The position numbers and the translations under genes are program-made. The notes under the pieces were generated by a model. The model worked only from the letters and a program-made list of their open reading frames with translations, made no database searches and was not told the DNA's origin. DNA of 64,000 nt from Actinoplanes sp. NBC_00393 (GTDB taxonomy: Bacteria > Actinomycetota > Actinomycetes > Mycobacteriales > Micromonosporaceae). Below, piece after piece: positions 56,800-64,000 of the stretch (positions are counted from its first letter, which is position 1; each line of letters starts with the position of its first letter). The DNA lies in contig NZ_CP107942.1 in NCBI RefSeq assembly GCF_036053395.1, positions 8,512,501 through 8,576,500 on the forward strand, read 5' to 3'.

Positions 56800-57375
56800 A
56801 TGACTGTCAGCACCCGTGAGTTCGAAGGCCTGCAGATCCCGGCCGCCGGCACCTACAAGCTGGACGCCGCTCACAAGCGGGTCGGCTTCGTGGTCAAGCA
56901 CCTCATGGTCAGCAAGGTTCGCGGTCAGTTCGCCCAGGCTGACGCCACGATCGTCGTCGGGGAGGACCCGCTGCAGTCCTCGGTCACCGCGACCATCACG
57001 ACCGCCAGCGTCGAGACCGGCCAGGTCGACCGGGACAACCACCTGCGCACCGGCGACTTCTTCGAGGCCGAGAAGTACCCGACGATGGAGTACCGCAGCA
57101 CCGGTGTGAAGTCGCACGCGGGCGCCGAGTTCATCCTCGAGGGCGAGCTCACCATCAAGGACGTGACCCGTCCGGTCGAGCTGGTCGTCGAGTTCGAGGG
57201 GGCCACCACCAGCCCGTATGGTCAGCACCTCTTCGGTTTCAGCGCGCACACCGAGATCGACCGTGAGGACTGGGGCCTGACCTACAACATGGCTCTGGAG
57301 ACCGGCGGCGTCATGATCGGCAAGAAGGTCAAGATCGAGATCGAGGGCGAGGCCATCCTCCAGCAGGAGGGCTGA
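56800..57375 (+). CDS. YceI-family protein
   Basis: A 191-residue lipocalin-like YceI protein, which binds isoprenoid-type lipids in known members. Family features: YKLDAAHKRVGFVVKHLMVSKVRGQF, then DRDNHLRTGDFFEAEKYPTMEYRST, and GELTIKDVTRPVELVVEF. No signal peptide is seen, as in many actinobacterial members. ATG at 56800 with AGAGAAGG upstream. Divergent from the MarR regulator, a common pairing. Confidence 0.93.
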   Translation: MTVSTREFEGLQIPAAGTYKLDAAHKRVGFVVKHLMVSKVRGQFAQADATIVVGEDPLQSSVTATITTASVETGQVDRDNHLRTGDFFEAEKYPTMEYRSTGVKSHAGAEFILEGELTIKDVTRPVELVVEFEGATTSPYGQHLFGFSAHTEIDREDWGLTYNMALETGGVMIGKKVKIEIEGEAILQQEG

Positions 57376-57398
57376 TCGCTCGCACGAAGTCCACAATC

Positions 57399-57430
57399 GA
57401 GGCGCCGCCGGGGGATCCGGGCGGCGCCTC
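57399..57430 (+). terminator. Terminator after the YceI gene
   Basis: GAGGCGCCGCC (57399-57409) and GGCGGCGCCTC (57420-57430) form a perfect 11-bp stem with a 10-nt loop. Confidence 0.8.
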
Positions 57431-57542
57431 GGTTCGTATGGCGGTCCGTCCGTCGGGATGGCAGGGTTGACCGAGCGCAAGCGTTCGTTCACAGAGCGGT
57501 GATCGAAAGTCCGTTTCATCCCCGGCTGTCCGGGAGGGATTC

Positions 57543-59021
57543 ATGGGCAAAGATCTGGTGAACGCTGTTTTCTCGCCGCATGATCGCGTTCTGTTCCGGC
57601 GGAAGGTCCGCGACTGCTTGGACGTACTGGGCCGGATGCTCGACGCCGAGGCGTTCGAGCCCGGCCACCGGACCACCGGCCTGGAGATCGAGATCAACCT
57701 GGTCGACGCGGACGCCGGCCCCACCATGCGGAATGCCGAGATCCTGGCCGACCTGGCCGATCCGTGCTTCCAGGCCGAGCTCGGCAAGTTCAATCTCGAG
57801 TTCAACGTGCCGCCCCGATCGATCGCCGGGGACGGTCTCGGTGCCTACGAACGCGACATTTTGGACGGTTTGCGCCGAGCCTCCGAGTGCGCCCGCAAGG
57901 GCGAGAGCCGCTTGGCGCTGATCGGCATGCTGCCCACCCTCTCCCCCGGTCATCTGGTGCTGGGCAACCTCTCCGCCGGCGAGCGGTACCAAGCTCTGAA
58001 CAGCGAGATCAGCGGTGCCCGCGGCGACGTCTTCCAGATCGACATCACCGGTCTGGAACGGTTCGAGGGCAGCAGCGACTCGATTGCGCCCGAGGCCGCC
58101 TGCACCAGCGTCCAGTTCCATCTGCAGGTCGCGCCGCCGGACTTCGCCCGATTCTGGAACGCCTCGCAGGCGCTCGCCGCTGCGCAGGTCGCTCTCGGCG
58201 CCAACTCGCCGTTCCTGCACGGCCGGCGACTCTGGGCGGAGACCCGGATCGCGTTCTTCGAGCAGGCCACCGATCCCCGGCCGGACGAGTTCAAGGCCCA
58301 GGGTGTGCGACCGCGGGTCTGGTTCGGCGAGCAGTGGATCACCTCGGTCTTCGACCTTTACGAGGAGAACATCAGGTTCTTCCCGCCGCTGCTCCCCGAG
58401 CTGAGCGACGAGGATCCGGTCGAGGTCTGGGAGAACGGCAAAATCCCTCATCTGTACGAGCTACGCCTGCACAACGGCACCGTCTACCGCTGGAACCGCC
58501 CGGTGTACGACGTCACCGGCGGACGCCCCCACCTGCGCATCGAGAACCGCGTGCTGCCGTCCGGCCCGACCGTCGTCGACCTGCTCGCCAACGCAGCCTT
58601 CTACTTCGGTGCCGTCGCCGAGTTGGCGGACGAGGACTGCCCGATCTGGCAGCATCTCGAGTTCCCGGTCGCTGCGGAGAACTTCCGGACCGGCGCACGC
58701 GACGGTCTGGAAGCGGCAGTGTGCTGGCCAGGACGGGGCGAGGTGCCGGTGGCCGAGCTCATCCTCGACACGCTGCTGCCGAAGGCGTACGCCGGGCTCG
58801 ACCGGTTCGGGGTGCACCCGGCCCAGCGGGACCGGCTGCTCGGCATCGTCGAGGCCCGCTGCCGGTCCCGGCGCAACGGCGCAGCCTGGCAGACCGAGGC
58901 GGTTCGCGCGGCCGAGGAGACTCGCGGCCTGGACCGCTACGCGGCGGTGCGGGACATGACCCAGCGCTACGTCGACCTGCAGCGCACCAACGAGCCGGTG
59001 CACACCTGGCCGGTGGGGTGA
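57543..59021 (+). CDS. Glutamate--cysteine ligase family 2 (GCS2) protein
   Basis: A 492-residue protein of the carboxylate-amine ligase GCS2 family. Visible markers are GLEIEINLVDADAGP near residue 46, FNLEFNVPPR, GNLSAGERYQALNSEISGARG, SVQFHLQV and RIENRVLPSGPTVVD. Members ligate glutamate to an amine, classically cysteine; actinobacteria use mycothiol rather than glutathione, so the true substrate is uncertain. It abuts the stop of the convergent membrane-protein gene. Confidence 0.88.
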   Translation: MGKDLVNAVFSPHDRVLFRRKVRDCLDVLGRMLDAEAFEPGHRTTGLEIEINLVDADAGPTMRNAEILADLADPCFQAELGKFNLEFNVPPRSIAGDGLGAYERDILDGLRRASECARKGESRLALIGMLPTLSPGHLVLGNLSAGERYQALNSEISGARGDVFQIDITGLERFEGSSDSIAPEAACTSVQFHLQVAPPDFARFWNASQALAAAQVALGANSPFLHGRRLWAETRIAFFEQATDPRPDEFKAQGVRPRVWFGEQWITSVFDLYEENIRFFPPLLPELSDEDPVEVWENGKIPHLYELRLHNGTVYRWNRPVYDVTGGRPHLRIENRVLPSGPTVVDLLANAAFYFGAVAELADEDCPIWQHLEFPVAAENFRTGARDGLEAAVCWPGRGEVPVAELILDTLLPKAYAGLDRFGVHPAQRDRLLGIVEARCRSRRNGAAWQTEAVRAAEETRGLDRYAAVRDMTQRYVDLQRTNEPVHTWPVG

Positions 59022-60356
59022 CTACTTACCTTTATCCGAATCGTCCGGGTTGATCCGGGCGATCGTCGGCTCGGCCGGTGGCGGCGTGATCGTCTGCTTT
59101 GGAGCGGACGGGCGTTTCGCCGGCGGGCGCGAAGGGCGGGCAGCCTCGGCGACCTCGGGATCGCCCAGGCCGAGAAGCGAGCCACCGGGTTTCTCGGCCG
59201 GGCCCGGCTTATCGGTGAGGGCCGGCGCGGTCGGCGGTTTGTCCTTCTCGGCAGCCGGCGCCACCGCCCGTCCGGTTGCTTTCGCGGGAGCTTTCGCAGG
59301 GACGGCAGCAGGACCTTTCGCGGGGACGGCAGCAGGAGCTTTCGAAGGGGCGGAAGCTGGTGCGGGTGTAGGAGCGGGCACGGCTGCAGGAGCCGGACGG
59401 GTGGCCGGAATCGCCGGGCCCGGTCCAGGCTTTCCGCCCGCCGTGAGGTCGGTGGTCGGAATCGCCGCGGTGTCCACGGCCCGCGCGGCCCGCGCCCGCC
59501 TGCCCTGTTCGAGCGTCACGGTCAGCGCCGAGCCGCCCAGACCGGCGAGCACGGCATATGGGGCGATCAGATAGGCCGACTGCAACGGGCCCATCGCGGC
59601 GGTCAACTGCGGCGCGAGCAGCAGGAACGAGAACGCCACCAGCAGCGGTCCGACCGCGCCGGAGATCGCCGTGCCCAGGCCGAGTTCACCGTTCCGGGCT
59701 GCCGGCCAGGCCGCGGCGAGTCCGATGACGAAGGCTGCGACCAGGGTCAGCAGTGCGCTCGGCCAGTAGATTCCGCCGTACCGGATCGGGCTGACCGACT
59801 CGGCGAACTGCCAGCTGGTCAGATAGGTGGCGAAGTCGCGGCCGGTGGCGAGTTCGGCGGCGACGCCGGCGATGGCCAAAGCCCACAGCCAGAGCGCGGT
59901 GCCGATCAGGTTGGCCGCCACCGGACCGGATGAGACTGCCCAGAACGCGACGACCAGACCGGCGAGGAGTCCGGCCAGCGCATATCCGCCGGCCACCAGC
60001 TGGGGGGAGAGCGTGTCCGCGCGTACCGCTGAGCGGGCCGGAAGCGCGACCAGCGCGACCGACACCAGCGCACCCAGCGCGGATGACGCCGCCAGGAGGA
60101 ATCGCCAGAGCGCGCGCCACGGTCCGGTCCGGTCCGGTCGCATGCGCCCGGCGATGACCGCGCCGAGCACGGTCGCGCTCGCGGTGATCCACGTTGCCCA
60201 GCCGAGGCTGCCCAGCCAGACACTCTCCGCCTCGGCTGCGGTCGTCGGCCAGGTGATCACGCCGAGGCCGTAGCCGAGACCCAGTTGCGCGGCGCCCGCG
60301 CCGGCTGCGATTCCGGCCGCGGCGGATGCCTGTGTTGTCCAGCCCTTCTCGGCCAT
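59022..60356 (-). CDS. Multi-span membrane protein with Ala/Pro/Lys-rich tail
   Basis: A 444-residue protein with about nine or ten membrane helices in the first ~300 residues (AGAGAAQLGLGYGLGVITWP and WASWITASATVLGAVIAG-like segments through LIAPYAVLAGLGGSALTV). A ~150-residue disordered cytoplasmic tail has PAAVPAK repeats. ATG at 60356 (MAEKGWTTQ); a longer frame from 60428 has no support. I recognise no family. Convergent with the GCS2 gene and divergent from the PASTA gene. Confidence 0.8.
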   Translation of the reverse strand: MAEKGWTTQASAAAGIAAGAGAAQLGLGYGLGVITWPTTAAEAESVWLGSLGWATWITASATVLGAVIAGRMRPDRTGPWRALWRFLLAASSALGALVSVALVALPARSAVRADTLSPQLVAGGYALAGLLAGLVVAFWAVSSGPVAANLIGTALWLWALAIAGVAAELATGRDFATYLTSWQFAESVSPIRYGGIYWPSALLTLVAAFVIGLAAAWPAARNGELGLGTAISGAVGPLLVAFSFLLLAPQLTAAMGPLQSAYLIAPYAVLAGLGGSALTVTLEQGRRARAARAVDTAAIPTTDLTAGGKPGPGPAIPATRPAPAAVPAPTPAPASAPSKAPAAVPAKGPAAVPAKAPAKATGRAVAPAAEKDKPPTAPALTDKPGPAEKPGGSLLGLGDPEVAEAARPSRPPAKRPSAPKQTITPPPAEPTIARINPDDSDKGK

Positions 60357-60509
60357 GCCGGGCACTGTACTGGTCTTCGCCGATGTCCGCGAAACGTTCG
60401 AGACGTGGCCCGGACCGCTTGCCGGCACCGGAAAACCCCATGTGGCCGCAAGATTCGATACGTTGACGGCTGCGACGAGCGCGGATGTGAGGAGCGGAAG
60501 GAACCGGCG

Positions 60510-61223
60510 ATGCCTGAGGAGCGTCCGGAAGATCGGGACGACACTGCGCCGCGCCCGGATGAGACGCGCCCGATGCCACCCGCGGAGGCTACCGAGGCCC
60601 AGCGGAATCAGCCGTCCGGTGGCCCCCGATCGGATGACGGCGACGACTCGGTGTGGGCCGGTCGCGCTGTCGTGCGGCCGCCCCGGCGGGGCGATCCGGA
60701 CTACAACGAGGCGGATTGGGCCGATTTCGGGCCGGCCCAGCAGGAGAGTCGATGGTGGACACCGATCGCCGTCGGCGTCGCGGCTCTGTCGTTGCTGGCC
60801 CTGCTCGGGTTCGGGATAGCCGTGATCGTGCAGAACTCCGGCGGCGGGACGGAAGCGCCCGCGCCCACTCCGACAGCGCGCACCGTGACCGACGGCGAAA
60901 CGGCTCCGAAAGCGCCCCCGCCGACCGTGATCGAGACAGTGAGTGTGCTCCCGACGACCGAGCCGGTGGACACCGAGGTCCTGGTGCCGGCCCTGCGGGG
61001 CATGCCGCTGGCGGACGCGCGGGCGGCGCTGGAGCGTACGGGGCTGACCTCCCGGGTGATCCGGCGGAGTAGTGACGCCGAACCGGGAACGGTGATCGAC
61101 AGCGATCCGCCGGAGGGACGGCTGGTGCCGTCCGATACCCGGATCACCCTGGTGGTCGCGGCTGAGAGCACAGCCGAGCCGAGTCCGCCGTCGGCTCCGA
61201 CGACGACGCCCAGCGGAGGCTGA
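60510..61223 (+). CDS. Single-pass membrane protein with one PASTA domain
   Basis: A 237-residue protein. An acidic cytoplasmic N-terminus (~1-80) with a WADFGP-type motif is followed by one membrane helix (WWTPIAVGVAALSLLALLGFG) and a Thr/Pro-rich linker. One extracellular PASTA domain follows (LVPALRGMPLADARAALERTG ... DSDPPEGRLVPSDTRITLVV). PASTA domains bind peptidoglycan fragments or muropeptides. ATG at 60510 with GGAAGGA upstream. There is no kinase domain, so it is a sensor or wall-linked accessory rather than a PknB homologue. Confidence 0.85.
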   Translation: MPEERPEDRDDTAPRPDETRPMPPAEATEAQRNQPSGGPRSDDGDDSVWAGRAVVRPPRRGDPDYNEADWADFGPAQQESRWWTPIAVGVAALSLLALLGFGIAVIVQNSGGGTEAPAPTPTARTVTDGETAPKAPPPTVIETVSVLPTTEPVDTEVLVPALRGMPLADARAALERTGLTSRVIRRSSDAEPGTVIDSDPPEGRLVPSDTRITLVVAAESTAEPSPPSAPTTTPSGG

Positions 61224-61240
61224 GCTCTCAGCGGTGGGTG

Positions 61241-61543
61241 TCAGCGGTTGGCGCGTGCCGTCCGGGCAGGAATCACACCCGGGCGCGCGGCCGGCTGGCG
61301 GCCGTTGCGGGCCCGCGGATCGGGCGCCTTACCGACTGGGCGCAGGCCGTTGACCTGCACGAAGATGGAGCGACGCTCGACCGCGTCGCCGGCTGCGTTG
61401 AGCTCGTAACCGTCGAGCCAGACCCAGCCCTCGTAGGTCGGCCAATCGTGAACCCGGATGACCCGGAACAGCATCGGTGATGCGAACTGGACGCTGGCCG
61501 CTCTCGTCACGTGGATGACATCACCGGACCGAGGAAGAACCAC
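61241..61543 (-). CDS. Small basic hypothetical protein
   Basis: A 100-residue protein. The central part (LFRVIRVHDWPTYEGWVWLDGYELNAAGDAVERRSIFVQVNGL in pieces) looks well folded and, from memory, resembles proteins common in Micromonosporaceae. The C-terminus is basic and disordered. The GTG at 61543 has AGGAG 5 nt upstream; a longer frame from 61657 lacks one. Function is unknown. It converges on the PASTA gene. Confidence 0.72.
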   Translation of the reverse strand: MVLPRSGDVIHVTRAASVQFASPMLFRVIRVHDWPTYEGWVWLDGYELNAAGDAVERRSIFVQVNGLRPVGKAPDPRARNGRQPAARPGVIPARTARANR

Positions 61544-62205
61544 GTCATCTCCTGCCCTGAGACTGTGTGGGGTGGACTCTGTGTGGCGAACAACCTGTGA
61601 CACAGATGCACCAGTCTGCCCGGCTGATGCACCTTTGCAAGTCTTCGACAGTGCCAACCATCGAAGACGGTTCCAATCATCGAGGATGATTGCGGAACGT
61701 CACCATCGCCGATCACACCACCCACATCCGGGCGAAGGTCCAGACCAAGCCTTCGGTGCTTCGGCGCCCCGTGTTCGGACGTCGTTTCGATGTTTTACGT
61801 CTGACTTGCCCGCATCTCTCAAGAACGTTAAGTGATGCAAGCTATACGGAAAGATTGCACCACCAGCGTTGTCGATGCAAGTTGCATGTCAGCCTTCCGT
61901 GATCCTCTGTGATCATCGGGTGCCGTGTTGGCAGTCAGTCTGACATTAACCTCAAGTCTCCTTTAAATTGCTTAAAACGGACACAGTAGACCCAGTCATA
62001 ATGGACATTACACACATAAGGCCGTCCCGGCGCACCGCCGCTGAGCAGCGCGTACGTCCGCAATGTCATTCGGCCATCCCGATGGGTGACGCTTATCGAA
62101 AAATGGCGCTACGACGGCACGTCCACATTGTGCGGCGCTCGTTACAGCTTCGGGGCCAACCCATCGATGCCCCGAGATGATCGCAATGCGGACAGAGGAG
62201 TCGTT
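61544..62205. promoter_or_regulatory. Less GC-rich regulatory gap upstream of the DUF397 gene
   Basis: A 662-bp gap without a gene, clearly richer in A and T than its surroundings. It contains a perfect palindrome ATGCAA-G-TTGCAT at 61875-61887 and a direct repeat GATGCAAG at 61834 and 61874, 40 bp apart. An AT-rich stretch lies near 61950-62010. Confidence 0.55.
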
Positions 62206-62430
62206 GTGGAAATCGCGACGAAGGGCTTTCGGCTCGACCTGAGCGGCGCGCAGTGGTTCAAGAGCACCCGCAGTGGCGTGGACTGTGACAACTGTGTCGA
62301 GGTCGCGTTCGTCGGCGAGGCGATCGCGGTCCGCGACTCCAAGCAGCCCGGCGGACCTGCGCTGATTTTCACGCCGGCCGAGTGGGACGCGTTCGTGGGC
62401 GGCGCCAAGGACGGCGAGTTCGACCTCTGA
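62206..62430 (+). CDS. DUF397 protein
   Basis: A 74-residue DUF397 protein. The signature is complete: WFKSTRSG, CVEVAF, AVRDSKQPGGPALIFTPAEWDAFVGG and GEFDL. The GTG at 62206 has GAGGAG 6 nt upstream; an earlier ATG at 62086 adds 40 atypical residues. DUF397 genes usually follow an XRE helix-turn-helix gene and modulate it; no such partner is seen in the 660 bp upstream or next downstream. Confidence 0.92.
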   Translation: MEIATKGFRLDLSGAQWFKSTRSGVDCDNCVEVAFVGEAIAVRDSKQPGGPALIFTPAEWDAFVGGAKDGEFDL

Positions 62431-62560
62431 GAAGTCCGGGCCGTAGCTATTTGCCCGATTTTGCCGTCGCTGTGTGCGACTCGCCTCGTTGAAAGCTCTA
62501 AGCGCGGACCGGACCGCGCTGACGGCCGGGACGGATCACCGAACGAGGCAAGGCAGAGAG

Positions 62561-63013
62561 ATGACGATAGGTTCCGAGAACCTCAGCAACGGTTCGTCGA
62601 CGGCGCAGGACCGATTCAGCGGTGGCGTCAGCGCGTACCGGCAGAACCGGCGGGATGCGGCACTGACCGGCGAGAGCAGCGACGGTGAACTGGTGTCCCG
62701 CAGCAGCTCGGGTCTGCCGACCCGGTCGCCCGGGCGCTCGCACAGCATCGAGCCGACCAGCGCGCTCGACCGGGCGGCCAAGCTGCCCTCGCTCGACCTG
62801 CAGGGCCTGAGCGAACCGGTCTTCGGCTCGACCGGCTCCTGGTCGGACGCGCCGGTGAACGAGTCGATGGCGGACCACCCGCTGCTGCGTGGCCTGCTGC
62901 TGGAACTGCCGGCCAGGGGAACGCTGCCGACGTCGGACTGGCTCGACCGCTGGTTCGAGGCGGCACGTTCCATTCTGGAGTTGCTGTACGTGCAAGAGGC
63001 AAAGAAGCCGTAG
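62561..63013 (+). CDS. Hypothetical protein with helical C-terminus
   Basis: A 150-residue protein. The first ~95 residues are Ser/Arg/Gly-rich and disordered. The end is a compact helical module (DHPLLRGLLLELPARGTLPTSDWLDRWFEAARSILELLYVQE in pieces). ATG at 62561 preceded by a purine-rich stretch. It follows the DUF397 gene by 130 bp on the same strand. I recognise no family. Confidence 0.65.
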   Translation: MTIGSENLSNGSSTAQDRFSGGVSAYRQNRRDAALTGESSDGELVSRSSSGLPTRSPGRSHSIEPTSALDRAAKLPSLDLQGLSEPVFGSTGSWSDAPVNESMADHPLLRGLLLELPARGTLPTSDWLDRWFEAARSILELLYVQEAKKP

Positions 63014-63019
63014 GACGGC

Positions 63020-63625
63020 TCAGCGGGCGTCGGCCGGAACCCGCTCGCGGCCGTGGCTCAGCGGCGCCATCACGAGCGGAGCCAGCCGGCTGTGCCGCAT
63101 CGCGGCACGGACCCCGATCACCAGGACGGCCACCGCCATCGCGGTGAGGGCGATAGCGGCCACGCCTGAGGCGCCACTGCCGGGCGGCTCGACCAGGCCG
63201 GCGGCGATCGGCAGTCCGACCACCGCGGCAAGGCCGGTGACCTGCAACGGCGCGGCCACCAGCGGATGCGCCGCGGCGGCCCGCAGCGCCGGGGGAACGG
63301 GGGCGAGCGGTGCGGTCGCGAAAGCGCCCGCACCGCGCCGGACCCAGCTCAGCCGGCGCAGACCGGCGGTCAGCACGATCAGAGCCGGTACGGCCGGAAG
63401 CAGTGCCGCCGTCGGAGCCGAGGAGATGCCCGGCACTGCGGTGGTGATCAGCGGGATGGCGACGAACACCGCCGAACCCACGACGGCCAGCACGGACAGG
63501 AGCCCGGCCCGGCGTCGGAGCTCACGGGCCGTACCAGCGGTGGGCAGCCCGTCGACCAGCAGTCCGGCGGCGAGCCAGACAGCGGCGAGGGTGCCGATCA
63601 GGATGACGTCCACAGCGGTGTTCAC
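63020..63625 (-). CDS. Multi-span membrane protein
   Basis: A 201-residue, Ala/Val/Leu-rich protein with about five or six membrane helices (VILIGTLAAVWLAAGLLV, LLSVLAVVGSAVFVAIPLIT, AALLPAVPALIVLTAGL, LQVTGLAAVVGLPIAAGLV, VAAIALTAMAVAVLVIGVRAAM). No family recognised. Convergent with the upstream hypothetical gene. Confidence 0.72.
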   Translation of the reverse strand: MNTAVDVILIGTLAAVWLAAGLLVDGLPTAGTARELRRRAGLLSVLAVVGSAVFVAIPLITTAVPGISSAPTAALLPAVPALIVLTAGLRRLSWVRRGAGAFATAPLAPVPPALRAAAAHPLVAAPLQVTGLAAVVGLPIAAGLVEPPGSGASGVAAIALTAMAVAVLVIGVRAAMRHSRLAPLVMAPLSHGRERVPADAR

Positions 63626-63756
63626 ATCGAACAGCGTTCACCGATCTCGCAAGATACGAAACCGGGTTATGCCCGGACCGAACCCCGTGGCGGTCCCCGT
63701 AGGGGTCGTCGGACCGTCTGCGAAACGCCTCGTCAGACCGCTGATCAGGCCACTCG

Positions 63757-64000
63757 TCAGACCGCGAAATCCCGCACCGGCTCGGTGGCCGGCGCCGGCG
63801 GTGTCGCCTTCCAGACGCCCAGCTTCTGCGCGGCGAGCCGGGTCAGGTACGCCGGGTTCAGCAGCACGTACCGCTTCCACAGCCGCTTCGGCTCCAGACC
63901 GAGACGCCACAGCCACTCGAGCGCGTACTTCTGCATCCACGCGGGCGGGTTCTTCAGCAGGCCGGCGTGATAGTCGAAGGCGGCGCCGACGGCGAGCAAC
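63757..64000 (-). CDS. WecB/TagA/CpsF-family glycosyltransferase (3' part only)
   Basis: The frame enters from beyond the window's right end; the last ~81 residues are present. VGAAFDYHAGLLKNPPAWMQKY, then LEWLWRLGLEPKRLWKRY and LNPAYL, match the C-terminal part of GT26 enzymes that add N-acetyl-amino sugars in wall teichoic acid or exopolysaccharide synthesis. Confidence 0.88.
   Translation of the reverse strand, partial: LLAVGAAFDYHAGLLKNPPAWMQKYALEWLWRLGLEPKRLWKRYVLLNPAYLTRLAAQKLGVWKATPPAPATEPVRDFAV

Overview
The window is a 64 kb slice of a high-GC actinobacterial chromosome spanning the replication origin. The gene order cwlM-like amidase, parB, parA, rsmG, jag, yidC, yidD, rnpA, rpmH // dnaA, oriC, dnaN, gnd, recF, dciA, gyrB, gyrA, DUF3566, tRNA-Ile, tRNA-Ala is the conserved actinobacterial origin neighbourhood. 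A chaplin-like surface protein, a DUF397 protein and an HSP90/TPR pair point to a sporulating filamentous actinomycete. Micromonosporaceae, possibly Actinoplanes, is my best guess from memory of gene content; no database was consulted.

Layout. 1-3600: end of a CwlM-type amidase, a GNAT protein, and a translationally coupled aminotransferase and D-Ala-D-Ala-ligase-like pair. 3737-5031: an IS3-family insertion sequence. 5032-12303: a gene-poor stretch holding one HIT-like gene, degenerate tandem repeats, parS sites, a DnaA-box cluster and a perfect 7-bp minisatellite lying between two parS sites. 12304-19700: a leftward block from rpmH to parB (translation/RNase P, membrane insertion, chromosome partition). 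19701-23362: dnaA and an oriC of about 1.2 kb with many DnaA boxes, 32-bp repeats and an AT-rich unwinding region. 23363-34509: rightward replication genes, gyrase and two tRNAs. 34615-41814: mixed housekeeping genes (Nudix hydrolase, YbaK, DsbA-like protein, SufE, CBS protein, ProRS, SGNH hydrolase). 41824-47300: rhodanese, short HSP90 and a large TPR protein. 47333-56204: a leucine/branched-chain acyl-CoA catabolic cluster (TetR, biotin carboxylase, HMG-CoA lyase, carboxyltransferase, acyl-CoA dehydrogenase), interrupted by a secreted protein and a four-repeat chaplin-like protein. 56206-64000: MarR/YceI pair, GCS2-type ligase, PASTA protein, DUF397 protein, membrane proteins and the end of a WecB/TagA/CpsF glycosyltransferase.

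How it works together. DnaA acts on boxes in oriC and in its own promoter region. ParA/ParB act on parS sites clustered within about 15 kb of oriC, some of them inside parA itself. DnaN, RecF, DciA and gyrase are transcribed away from the origin. The most unusual content is the parS/DnaA-box/minisatellite domain near 7.8-8.6 kb, the divergent Ddl-like enzyme coupled to an aminotransferase, the HSP90-TPR pair with a hairpin over its start codon, and the chaplin-like module inside a catabolic cluster.
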